A stretch of 64,000 nucleotides of DNA from Roseivirga sp. UBA6052 (GTDB taxonomy: Bacteria > Bacteroidota > Bacteroidia > Cytophagales > Cyclobacteriaceae). Of this stretch, positions 1 to 7,857 are shown one piece after another. Location of the stretch: contig DIYO01000007.1 of assembly GCA_002427755.1 (NCBI GenBank), forward strand, positions 54,878 through 118,877. Reading direction: 5' to 3'. The number at the start of each line of letters is the position of its first letter. Within the stretch, counting starts at the first letter, position 1. The translations under genes and the position numbers were made by a program. The notes under the pieces are model-generated. The model was not told the origin of the DNA. It ran no database searches and was given only the letters and a program-made list of their open reading frames with translations.

Positions 1-111
1 AAGGTTAGAGATTTAGAAGACATTAAAATGTTGGTCAGAGGTTATAATCCTCAATCTGAATATTTTATTATAAAGAGCAAACTAAAAATTAGTCCTTGCT
101 ATGAAGTCTAG
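1..111 (+). CDS. C-terminal fragment of an unidentified gene
   Basis: Frame 1 is open from the first base of the window to a TAG at 109-111, giving 36 codons with normal-looking composition, including a stretch KVRDLEDIKMLVRG. The start lies outside the window. The RDLEDIKML stretch resembles the tail of some nucleotidyltransferase-type proteins, but this is only an impression from a short fragment. The next gene starts 100 bases downstream on the same strand. An alternative is that it is chance open sequence. Confidence 0.4.
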   Translation, partial: KVRDLEDIKMLVRGYNPQSEYFIIKSKLKISPCYEV

Positions 112-211
112 TACCGTAAGGCTAAAAAGTACGATCATTTTATCTTTCTCGAATAGTAGATCAAAATGAAAAGCCCTAATTTGATTAAGAGACAGATGAC
201 CAGCGTGAGCA

Positions 212-2191
212 ATGAGAAGACTTCAACTTATCGCTATTTTTTTATTTATATCGGGCCTTTTCTTTAATAACCTAGCGGCCCAATCTATTTCTGTATTTAC
301 TACAGCAATTGATGCTCAAGTGAACGGTGAGCGTTTAGATGAGCAGAACTACAGTCTTCTTGAAGATGGAGTGGCGAATTATGACAATGGAGAATGGGTA
401 GGTGTAAAAATAGAAATCGGTTCGGAGCAAGCCACTAAAGATCATTTCATTCACTTGTCATATTCACTATTGGATACGGTTGAAGTTTGGACTCCCGGAG
501 ACAATGGCCGTTTGTACATGCTTTATCAGACAGGTCAGGCATTCAAATTCAATACTAGGCCATATAATAGCTCTGACTTTGTATTTCCGTTACTTGAAAG
601 GAATCAAGAGTACTACCTTAGAATTTATAGCTCCAAACCTATAGTAGTTCCATTTGAGGTAATCTCAATTCAACCGCTTTTCGAAAAACTCACCAAAGGA
701 GATTTCTTATTCGGCATCTTTGTAGGGCTCATCGGTGTAATGTTTCTATACAACCTAGTGCTCCTTTTTATTACCAGAGATAACAGCTATGGCTATTACA
801 TACTCTATTTACTCACTTTAGTGCTTACCCAGTCAGCATTATTCGGTTATACCGACCGATTCATTATGCCCAATTGGCCAATTCTTAATCAGAATTTCAC
901 CGTTCTTTCTGGAGCCCTAGTAGGTATTACTTCGATGGCATTCATTATTAATTTTTTGCGTATCAGAGTACAAAAACCGCTATTCTTTAGGCTCTTTATT
1001 ATAGTCTTCGTCTTAGATGGACTCGGCATACTATTCTTATTAATTGGCTTAGATGTACCTGCTTTTTATGTGGTCAACCTAGCCTCTTTCTATGGCTCAA
1101 TAGTTGGCTTTATTGCTGCATTTAAATTGGCAAAAAGTGGTTTTAAACCTGCTAAATTCTTCTTGATCGCCTGGTCGATTTTTTTAGTCAGTGTGATCAT
1201 TTTTGCCTTAATGAATGTAGATATCATTCCCTATGACCCACTGCTCTATAGATCTATGCTATTTGGGTCTAGCATTGAAGCTATACTTCTTTCCGTAGCA
1301 CTGGCTGACCGTATCACTGTCTTAAGAAAAGAGAGTAGAGAATCGCAACAAAGAGCGCTTGAGATGGCACAAGAGAATGAGCGAATTATCAAAGAGCAAA
1401 ATATTAAGCTAGAAGAGAAAGTACAGCTGCGTACAAAAGAACTACGAGGCGCTAATAAAGAGTTAAACGTTACTCTAGAAAATCTAAAAGCGGCTCAAAC
1501 CAACTTAGTACAATCTGAAAAAATGGCATCTCTGGGTATTCTAACTGCAGGGGTAGCACACGAAATAAACAATCCGTTAAACTTTATTTATGGTGGCCAC
1601 ACAGCTATTCTAGATGAATTGAATAAAAAAGAAGATCTCAATCTCGGAAATCTAAAAGAGTACTTGGAATGGATTGAAATGGGAGCTGAAAAGGCCACCG
1701 AAATCGTGAAGAGTTTAAATGTTTATAGCCGCACCAATGACGATCTCACAGAGACATGTAATATCAACAAGATTGTGAACGCTTGTCTATCCATGTTACA
1801 GAACAAAATTAAAGCTAACACAAAGATTGACAGAAACTTAGACAAAAACATAGGCATTATAAAAGGAAACAATGGTAAATTACATCAAGTAGTGCTTAAT
1901 CTTCTGGGTAATGCTTTAGACGCTATCGAAGAGAATGGCCACATTCAAATTGAAAGTAGATCGAATGAAAATGAGATTTTGCTCACAATTGAAGATAATG
2001 GCAGTGGCATCTCAAAACAGAATTTAAAGAAAGTACTTGATCCTTTCTTTACAACAAAGGCACCAGGAAAAGGCACTGGATTGGGCTTATCTATAGTCCA
2101 TTCTATTATACAAGAACACACAGGAAGTATTGAATTTGACTCTGAGGAAGGTAGAGGAACAAAAGTGTCTCTTAGGCTTCCAAAAGCTTAA
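212..2191 (+). CDS. 7TM-DISM sensor histidine kinase
   Basis: Membrane sensor kinase that should autophosphorylate on a histidine and pass the phosphate to a response regulator. Seen in order: signal peptide (about 1-24), an extracytoplasmic beta-rich domain of the 7TMR-DISMED2 kind (about 30-150), seven hydrophobic segments (about 165-365), a coiled coil (about 370-440), a HisKA-type H box with VAHEINNPLN where His450 is the phosphoacceptor, and a HATPase domain with N (NLLGNALDAI), G1 (DNGSGI) and G2 (GKGTGLGLS) boxes up to residue 659. The DISM ligand domain is known in the family to sense small molecules, often carbohydrates; the ligand here is unknown. A receiver-only protein starts two bases after the stop, so the two are almost certainly co-transcribed. 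Confidence 0.9.
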   Translation: MRRLQLIAIFLFISGLFFNNLAAQSISVFTTAIDAQVNGERLDEQNYSLLEDGVANYDNGEWVGVKIEIGSEQATKDHFIHLSYSLLDTVEVWTPGDNGRLYMLYQTGQAFKFNTRPYNSSDFVFPLLERNQEYYLRIYSSKPIVVPFEVISIQPLFEKLTKGDFLFGIFVGLIGVMFLYNLVLLFITRDNSYGYYILYLLTLVLTQSALFGYTDRFIMPNWPILNQNFTVLSGALVGITSMAFIINFLRIRVQKPLFFRLFIIVFVLDGLGILFLLIGLDVPAFYVVNLASFYGSIVGFIAAFKLAKSGFKPAKFFLIAWSIFLVSVIIFALMNVDIIPYDPLLYRSMLFGSSIEAILLSVALADRITVLRKESRESQQRALEMAQENERIIKEQNIKLEEKVQLRTKELRGANKELNVTLENLKAAQTNLVQSEKMASLGILTAGVAHEINNPLNFIYGGHTAILDELNKKEDLNLGNLKEYLEWIEMGAEKATEIVKSLNVYSRTNDDLTETCNINKIVNACLSMLQNKIKANTKIDRNLDKNIGIIKGNNGKLHQVVLNLLGNALDAIEENGHIQIESRSNENEILLTIEDNGSGISKQNLKKVLDPFFTTKAPGKGTGLGLSIVHSIIQEHTGSIEFDSEEGRGTKVSLRLPKA

Positions 2192-2193
2192 TT

Positions 2194-2559
2194 ATGGAAG
2201 AGAAGCCTCTTGTTCTTGTAGTTGATGACGAACGCATTAATCGTGTTATTCTTGAGAGAGTACTTGATTCAACATTTAAGGTATTCGCTGCTGAAGGAGC
2301 ATCAGAAGCTTTGGAAATCTTAGAAAGCAATCCAGAGATTAATCTAGTAATAACGGATATGCGCATGCCAAATATTGATGGGTTAGAGTTCGTAAAAACA
2401 GCCCAACTAAGATGGCCAAAAAAGGCTTATTTTATGCTGTCAGGTTACGCTATAACAAAAGAAATTCAAGCGGCTGTAGATGCAGGCTTGATCAAAGCTT
2501 ACTTTACAAAACCTGCTAAGTTCGACCAGATAAAAAAGGCTCTATTAGATAATCTGTGA
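2194..2559 (+). CDS. Receiver-only response regulator
   Basis: A 121-residue stand-alone CheY-like receiver. The acidic pocket is at Asp11/Asp12, the phosphoacceptor is Asp55 in VITDMRMPN, and the conserved lysine is in the YFTKPAKF segment. There is no output domain, so the signal must go on through protein contact or a phosphorelay. It begins two bases after the 7TM-DISM kinase gene, which is its likely phosphodonor. The family is well established; the downstream target cannot be read from the sequence. Confidence 0.9.
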   Translation: MEEKPLVLVVDDERINRVILERVLDSTFKVFAAEGASEALEILESNPEINLVITDMRMPNIDGLEFVKTAQLRWPKKAYFMLSGYAITKEIQAAVDAGLIKAYFTKPAKFDQIKKALLDNL

Positions 2560-2578
2560 TAATCTTAGATTTACAATA

Positions 2579-3430
2579 TCACTTCTGATATACTCTTACG
2601 TAGTCAATCACCATTTCCGATTCTGTGAAATTCTGATCAATTTCTCCCCCAATTCCGCCCATAGCAATGTTTAACAGCATATACTGAGGTGCCGTAAATG
2701 GCCATGTCTCACTGTTTTTTACAGCAGGGTTATAAGTATAATACAGGGTATCATTGAAATAGAAATCAATCTTATCAGCAGTCCACTCCATGGCATATAG
2801 GTGGAAAGTATTGCTTACGTCATTACCCCTAATCTCTCCCTTATTTTGAGTGTCTCCATGACTCGAAGGTGTGTGAAGGGCGGCTTGAATCACATCTTGG
2901 TTGAATCCCCAGTGTTCCATTATGTCTATTTCACCACATGCAGGCCAAGGTGTTGTTCCGTTAGTCTGGGTCCAAAAACCACCTGGCTCAGTAATATTTT
3001 GTCCTAATGTCCACATGGCAGGCCATGTACCTCTGCCGGTAGGTAGCTTGGCTCTTATCTCAACTTTGCCGTAGGTAAAAGCATATTTTGAATTCAATCT
3101 GGCCGAAGTGTATAGCTTGGTTTGCCCTTGATCATTGAAGTTTTCTCTCTTAGCTACAATATGTAGAAACCCATCGGCTAGATAGCTATTATCGGTTCTG
3201 TTCGTATAATGTTGAAGCTCACCATTATACCAACTATTCCCGTTTGGTAACTGTGTTTGGTGAAACCACTTATCGGCATTAATTGCTCCTGATCCGTCAA
3301 ACTCATCAGACCATACCAACTCATATTCTCCCTCTTCTGTTGGTTCTTGAGGTTCATCTCCATCATTTGAACATGAGAAGATTGTTAAAACCAAAAGAAG
3401 CAACATGCTGTGTTTAAGTGTCTTTTGCAT
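2579..3430 (-). CDS. Glycoside hydrolase family 16 lipoprotein (beta-glucanase/laminarinase-like)
   Basis: A 283-residue exported glycan hydrolase. The N-terminus is a lipoprotein signal with a lipobox ending in IFSC (Cys20), followed by an acidic linker rich in D, E and P, which in Bacteroidota suggests surface or outer-membrane attachment. The GH16 domain fills residues about 37-283 and carries the catalytic E-x-D-x-x-E motif GEIDIMEHWG (Glu167 nucleophile, Asp169, Glu172 acid/base). The family cleaves beta-1,3 or beta-1,3/1,4 linkages in laminarin, lichenan, agar or carrageenan; the motif fits the laminarinase branch best, but substrate is inferred. It is convergent with the response regulator and divergent from padR. 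No SusC/D pair is nearby. Confidence 0.9.
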   Translation of the reverse strand: MQKTLKHSMLLLLVLTIFSCSNDGDEPQEPTEEGEYELVWSDEFDGSGAINADKWFHQTQLPNGNSWYNGELQHYTNRTDNSYLADGFLHIVAKRENFNDQGQTKLYTSARLNSKYAFTYGKVEIRAKLPTGRGTWPAMWTLGQNITEPGGFWTQTNGTTPWPACGEIDIMEHWGFNQDVIQAALHTPSSHGDTQNKGEIRGNDVSNTFHLYAMEWTADKIDFYFNDTLYYTYNPAVKNSETWPFTAPQYMLLNIAMGGIGGEIDQNFTESEMVIDYVRVYQK

Positions 3431-3495
3431 GTGTTCAATATAGTAAGGAAAACTATATCTCCTACCTTAAATTTAGATCACAGAATATTTAATTA

Positions 3496-3516
3496 TTTTA
3501 CAAATGGGTAAAAAAT
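3496..3516. promoter_or_regulatory. Candidate PadR operator, distal copy
   Basis: Contains the inverted repeat TTTAC-AAATGG-GTAAA (3497-3512). A near-identical element lies 66 bases further on, directly before the padR start codon. Two copies of one dyad in front of a PadR gene suggest an autoregulatory operator. Binding is inferred. Confidence 0.6.
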
Positions 3517-3561
3517 AAATTCCGCTTTTCTTGTAGTTTCAAAAGCCTTTTTCTTCTTTTG

Positions 3562-3583
3562 TTTTACAATTGGGTAAAAAATG
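3562..3583. promoter_or_regulatory. Candidate PadR operator, start-proximal copy
   Basis: Second copy of the dyad, TTTAC-AATTGG-GTAAA (3563-3578). It ends two bases before the padR ATG at 3581, so bound regulator would block early transcription or the ribosome site. The flanking T- and A-runs are also conserved between the two copies. Confidence 0.6.
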
Positions 3584-3910
3584 AATCAGAAACTAGGAGA
3601 ATTCGAAGAGATTGTACTGCTGTTTGTTGCGGCTCAACACGAAGCTGCATATGGACTTTCCGTAACCAAAGCTATTGAAGATGAACTAGGTCGGTCAGTT
3701 ACTATGAGCTCAGTACATACTGCTCTGTATCGCTTAGAAGAAAAAGGATTTGTAGAATCTAAACTAGGTGATGCTGAAGGTAATCGCAGAGGACGTAGAA
3801 AGCGAATATTTGTGATAACTGCACAAGGCAAAACCGCATTACATGAGGCAAGAGATGCCAGAATGCGCGTTTGGGACATGATTCCTGATTTCGTAATGAA
3901 GTTTGTTTAG
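3581..3910 (+). CDS. PadR-family transcriptional regulator
   Basis: A 109-residue winged-helix protein of the PadR type: helices containing the LGEFEEIVLLFVA and YGLSVTKAIEDELGR stretches, a recognition region MSSVHTALYRLEEKGFV, and a wing with the basic GNRRGRRKRIF segment typical of PadR. It is almost all DNA-binding domain, with only a short C-terminal dimerisation helix. The stop codon overlaps the GTG start of the downstream permease (TAGTG), which indicates translational coupling. Two TTTAC-N6-GTAAA dyads upstream are its likely operators. PadR proteins are usually repressors released by a ligand or stress; the signal is unknown. Confidence 0.93.
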   Translation: MNQKLGEFEEIVLLFVAAQHEAAYGLSVTKAIEDELGRSVTMSSVHTALYRLEEKGFVESKLGDAEGNRRGRRKRIFVITAQGKTALHEARDARMRVWDMIPDFVMKFV

Positions 3911-6537
3911 TGCAAGAGCAGTGGCACGATATTGATCCACCAAAAAGGGCTGAACAGTTCTTTGAATGGTATTGCAACGATTGGTTAGTTGAAACCATTG
4001 GGGGAGATCTCTATGAACGCTATATCGATAATTACTCAAAATATGGCCGTAAAAAAGCCAATAGAAAATACTGGTTCGATGTCATTCGGTTTATAAATAG
4101 ACATACACTCAAAAGGTCTAAAAATTCAAAATTCAACAACATGTCAATTTTCAACAACTACGTAAAGGTCGGGTTTAGAAACCTGGTTAGAAACCGTGCA
4201 TTTACGGTAATCAATACACTAGGACTGTCCGTTTCAATGGCAGTCTGTTTAATCATAATTCTACTCATCAACGATCAGCTGAGCTATGATAAATTTCAAT
4301 TGAATAGAGATAGTATCTACAGATTCACACATTCTCGTGCAGAAGGAATTAATCTTGGCATGGCTACCATCCCTCATCCCTTAGGAGCTGAAGCACAAAA
4401 ACGCTTTGCAGGAATGACAGAAGTAGTCAATTTTCATCGTTTAGGTGGTGAAGTTGAAAGTAACGGTAAAGCGCTAGATATATTCGGACTATATGCTTCT
4501 CCTAATCTATTCGAGCTTTTTAGCTATAAGCTAAAATCAGGAGATCCTAAAACTGCCCTCGTTGAACCCTATTCAATAGTGCTTAAAGCAGAGATTGCCG
4601 AGAAATTTTTTAAAGATGAAGATCCGATTGGCAAGGAGATGAAGATCGGAAACAGAGGCACTTATAAAATCACTGGTGTCTTAGAAAAACTACCGGGTAA
4701 AACGCACATTCGCTTCGATGCCTTTGCTTCGGAAAGCAGCACAGCAGCGTTAACAGAAAAAGGACTCGATATGTGGGGCTTAAATAATTGGCAGAATGGA
4801 AGTCAAACATGGACGTATTTTAAACTTCAAGAAGGATATGGACCTGAACAACTACAGGTAGTATTAGATGAGATTGCAGCAGAGTTCTACAATGAAGATT
4901 CGGATATGAATCCAACATTTGATATTCAGGCCATGTCCAACATTACTCCTGGTCCTCTTTATGGCAACCAAATTGGTGATGGTATGCCAAACTTCTTCGT
5001 AATCGGACTTAGCATTTTAGCAGGCTTGATTATGGTATGTGCAGCTTTTAACTACACCAATTTATCAGCAGCAAGAGCCGTTACGAGAACCAAAGAAGTG
5101 GGAGTGAGAAAAGTAATGGGCGCTAAAAGAGGTCAGCTTACATTTCAGTTCATCATTGAGTCCATTCTATTGAGTCTGTTCTCTTTAGTGTTGGCAGTTG
5201 TATTCCTACGATTCTTAAAGCCTGCTTTCGAGGGTCTTCAAATTAGCAGCATGCTCAATTGGCAACTTGAGTTGACAACGACATCTTATGTGCAATTTGT
5301 AGGGTTTGCCATTGTATTAGGCATTGTAACAGGTTTATTCCCGAGTTTATATCTCTCATCTTTCAATGCCATTAATGCCATGAAAGGTGCTTTAAGCAAG
5401 AAAAAACTATCGGGTTGGGCTTTAAGAAAAACACTGATAGTGGTACAGTTCATGATTTCCATCGTACTGATCACCTCATCTGTTTTGGTATACAAGCAAA
5501 TTCAATATATCGTGGATAAAGACTACGGATATACCAAAGAGAATATCATCAATATTGATCTGCAAGGGCAAGACTATGCAACATTAAAAACCGAATTAGA
5601 AACACTGCCATTCATTGAGAACATCACAGCTTCAAATATTATTCCTAATACCGGTGTTAGCAACTTTACAGAAGCTTGGAGAGAAACCAAGGATGAATCT
5701 GTTGATTTGAATTATCTATCCGTAGATGAGAACTATCTAGATATCTTGGAATTAGACTTAGTTGCCGGTGAGAACTTTAAGAAAGATGCCGAGTCATTGA
5801 ATCGAAAATCAGTGTTGATAAATGAAAAAGCGTTAGAAGCATTTGGATTCCAAACCCCTTTAGATGCTCTAGGCGAAACGCTATACATAGAAGAAGGTGA
5901 TACGCTCGTGGCAAATGTTATTGGTGTATTAAAAGACTTTAATTATCAATTCATCTTTGTAGGAATAGAGCCTTTGCTAATCAAATTCGAACCGGAATCT
6001 TATCAATATGCACAGCTTAAGATTTCAGGTTTCGACCTTACGGAAGAAATGGTTGCCATTGATAAAATCTGGGATGAATTCGACCCAAAACACGAACTTA
6101 AAGCTCAAACTTTCCAAGGGCAGCAAGATGAATTCAACAAGTTCTTTTACGATATATTATACATTGTGGGCTTGATCGCTGTGCTGAGCATTAGTATTGC
6201 AGGAATGGGCCTTTTAGGTATATCCGCTTTTGCTATTCAAGCAAGAATGAAAGAAGTAAGTATTCGAAAAGTACTTGGCGCCAATGTAAAGTCAATCATA
6301 TTCATGCTATCTAGAAGCTTTATAATTATGTTAAGTATTGCCTTGATTTTAGGTTTTAGCATTGCTTACCTCGGGAATAAAGTCTGGTTAGATATGTTTG
6401 CTTACCGTACCAATTTCGGCTTTGATATTTTCTTCTTTACGGCCTTAGGACTAATCGGTGTAGCTGTAGCCACAATTGGTTGGCAGGCTATTAGAGCTAC
6501 AAGTACCAACCCCGCTTCTACCCTACGTGACGATTAA
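3910..6537 (+). CDS. FtsX/MacB-type permease with PadR-associated N-terminal prefix
   Basis: An 875-residue inner-membrane protein. Residues about 1-75 are a soluble prefix (PPKRAEQFFEWYCND start) of the kind found on permeases encoded next to PadR regulators. It is followed by a first transmembrane helix (about 98-120), a periplasmic MacB_PCD-like region, three helices (about 370-495), a second TM/periplasmic/TM unit and a C-terminal NPASTLRDD. The FtsX loop motif occurs twice, as KEVGVRKVMGA and KEVSIRKVLGA. There is no Walker motif, so an ATPase must be supplied elsewhere. The start is GTG, overlapping the padR stop codon; the downstream Met at the beginning of the FtsX part would lose the prefix. 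Substrate and role (efflux, lipoprotein or signalling mechanotransmission) are not known. Confidence 0.9.
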   Translation: MQEQWHDIDPPKRAEQFFEWYCNDWLVETIGGDLYERYIDNYSKYGRKKANRKYWFDVIRFINRHTLKRSKNSKFNNMSIFNNYVKVGFRNLVRNRAFTVINTLGLSVSMAVCLIIILLINDQLSYDKFQLNRDSIYRFTHSRAEGINLGMATIPHPLGAEAQKRFAGMTEVVNFHRLGGEVESNGKALDIFGLYASPNLFELFSYKLKSGDPKTALVEPYSIVLKAEIAEKFFKDEDPIGKEMKIGNRGTYKITGVLEKLPGKTHIRFDAFASESSTAALTEKGLDMWGLNNWQNGSQTWTYFKLQEGYGPEQLQVVLDEIAAEFYNEDSDMNPTFDIQAMSNITPGPLYGNQIGDGMPNFFVIGLSILAGLIMVCAAFNYTNLSAARAVTRTKEVGVRKVMGAKRGQLTFQFIIESILLSLFSLVLAVVFLRFLKPAFEGLQISSMLNWQLELTTTSYVQFVGFAIVLGIVTGLFPSLYLSSFNAINAMKGALSKKKLSGWALRKTLIVVQFMISIVLITSSVLVYKQIQYIVDKDYGYTKENIINIDLQGQDYATLKTELETLPFIENITASNIIPNTGVSNFTEAWRETKDESVDLNYLSVDENYLDILELDLVAGENFKKDAESLNRKSVLINEKALEAFGFQTPLDALGETLYIEEGDTLVANVIGVLKDFNYQFIFVGIEPLLIKFEPESYQYAQLKISGFDLTEEMVAIDKIWDEFDPKHELKAQTFQGQQDEFNKFFYDILYIVGLIAVLSISIAGMGLLGISAFAIQARMKEVSIRKVLGANVKSIIFMLSRSFIIMLSIALILGFSIAYLGNKVWLDMFAYRTNFGFDIFFFTALGLIGVAVATIGWQAIRATSTNPASTLRDD

Positions 6538-6582
6538 TTAAGATAAATCTTCTGGTCTAATCACCTGGGCCAAAAGCATATC

Positions 6583-6650
6583 TTCATTTGTCCCGATTTC
6601 CTTCCGGGATTAACTCAAATGAGATAAAAAGAGAAACGTTGTTTTAACGT
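6583..6650 (+). other. Structured 3' region with nested hairpins (possible sRNA or 3' UTR)
   Basis: Between the permease stop and its terminator there are three potential stems. An outer stem TCATTTG/CAAATGA (6584-6590 with 6616-6622) encloses an inner stem TCCCG/CGGGA (6591-6595 with 6605-6609). A separate ACGTT/AACGT hairpin follows at 6636-6650. No ORF runs through. It could be a structured 3' UTR or a 3'-derived small RNA that uses the strong terminator at 6664. Confidence 0.35.
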
Positions 6651-6663
6651 GGTTTTGACCTTG

Positions 6664-6695
6664 GCGCGGCATGGGAGCATGCTGCGCTTTTTTTT
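6664..6695 (+). terminator. Strong intrinsic terminator
   Basis: A 10-bp GC-rich stem GCGCGGCATG / CATGCTGCGC (one G-U pair) with a GGAG loop is followed by eight T. It lies 126 bases after the permease stop codon, unusually far, leaving a long structured 3' region. Confidence 0.9.
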
Positions 6696-6798
6696 ATGTA
6701 CAGATTGAATCTCAATATTATTATTCCCGTATCATACATTAACTAACCCCCTTGGCATAATCTTCGCTCGATGGTATGGAATTAAAATTTCAATATCA

Positions 6799-7128
6799 AT
6801 GAGGTCTTTTACAATCAATTCAAGAAAATCAATTTTCAAGCTTGTCTTCACCCTTATTTTAATAGCTGGTTTATCTAGTTGTGAAGACGAATTACCTACC
6901 CAAGCAGAACTTAATGCTGAGCAGATACGCCAGGCTATAGATAGAAGAGCGGTGGATGCAGTTTTCACTACATCATCTGATGGTGTCAATCGCAGAACAA
7001 GAGTTTATAATGATCCATCATTACGAATTGAAGGCACCTTCTTTATTGTAGATAATGACTTCTACAGTCTAGACAAAATGATCAGGTTTTCATTCCAAGA
7101 TGATGACCTATTCGTGGATTTCGAATAG
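6799..7128 (+). CDS. Small hypothetical lipoprotein
   Basis: A 109-residue protein with a lipoprotein-type signal: a charged start, a hydrophobic stretch (about 14-28) and LSSC, predicting acylation at about Cys28. The mature part is acidic (SCEDELPTQ) with a short helical region and no family I recognise. It stands alone between two terminator-like regions, so it is probably monocistronic. An upstream strong terminator at 6664 separates it from the permease. Function unknown. Confidence 0.7.
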   Translation: MRSFTINSRKSIFKLVFTLILIAGLSSCEDELPTQAELNAEQIRQAIDRRAVDAVFTTSSDGVNRRTRVYNDPSLRIEGTFFIVDNDFYSLDKMIRFSFQDDDLFVDFE

Positions 7129-7369
7129 CTCTCAATTCTAGTATTTAGTAATCTAAACACTAAACCTATTAAGAGGTGATTTAATGACAATTGAATCTCG
7201 GAACCCAATAACCTTCTGATTTTCAATTGTTTTCGCTATATTCCATAAGTATTTCCAGAAAAGGTCTCTAAACTCAAGTTATTTCACAACCTGGAAATAA
7301 GAAGAATAACTTATTCACCCAAATCATCATTCTTTTCGGTCATTTTTTGTTATACAAGACTTAATTGAC

Positions 7370-7819
7370 ATGACCTTAAAAAGAAAAATGGCGATCTGTT
7401 TATTGACCACAGTTTGCTTAGCTATGACCATTTTAGTATTCGAACCGCTATCTATCTCAAGCGGAACTGATATGACTCCTTACGTGGCAACAAGCGATAC
7501 AGTGCTGACTGCAAATTTTGAAGTAGTTAACTTCAACTTCCTAGTGCCAATTTTTACACCAATAAAAATTGTCTCAGCTTTAGTAGCTTGCTTTAGTATC
7601 CTATTAATTGTGCTCACCTATGGCCTTTATGGAAAAGTACTGAGCAAATCTTACTTCTCAACTTACATTCCATTAACAGTCTGGGCATTATCCTTTATAG
7701 TTATCTATTTCAATCAACCCAACGCACCTTGGCAGGTTTGGATTGGACTATTTGCACTGTGCTTCTCAGCATATGTACTAACCATATTAGATGAGAATGA
7801 ATATCAAGGGGAGCATTGA
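7370..7819 (+). CDS. Hypothetical four-TM membrane protein
   Basis: A 149-residue protein with hydrophobic segments at about 8-27, 62-85, 98-115 and 120-138, and a polar loop of about 35 residues between the first two (PLSISSGTD to NFEVVNFNF). The topology suggests a small inner-membrane protein with one extracytoplasmic loop. I do not recognise the family. The segment between this gene and the preceding lipoprotein (7129-7369) is AT-rich with no ORF. Confidence 0.65.
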   Translation: MTLKRKMAICLLTTVCLAMTILVFEPLSISSGTDMTPYVATSDTVLTANFEVVNFNFLVPIFTPIKIVSALVACFSILLIVLTYGLYGKVLSKSYFSTYIPLTVWALSFIVIYFNQPNAPWQVWIGLFALCFSAYVLTILDENEYQGEH

Positions 7820-7857
7820 ATTCAACCATCTTCGAGTTCTAACTAGTTAAATCATCA

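Noticed and set aside
3920..3936. TGGCAC-like match as a sigma-54 promoter
   Set aside because: It lies inside coding sequence, has no proper -12 box and no activator elements nearby.
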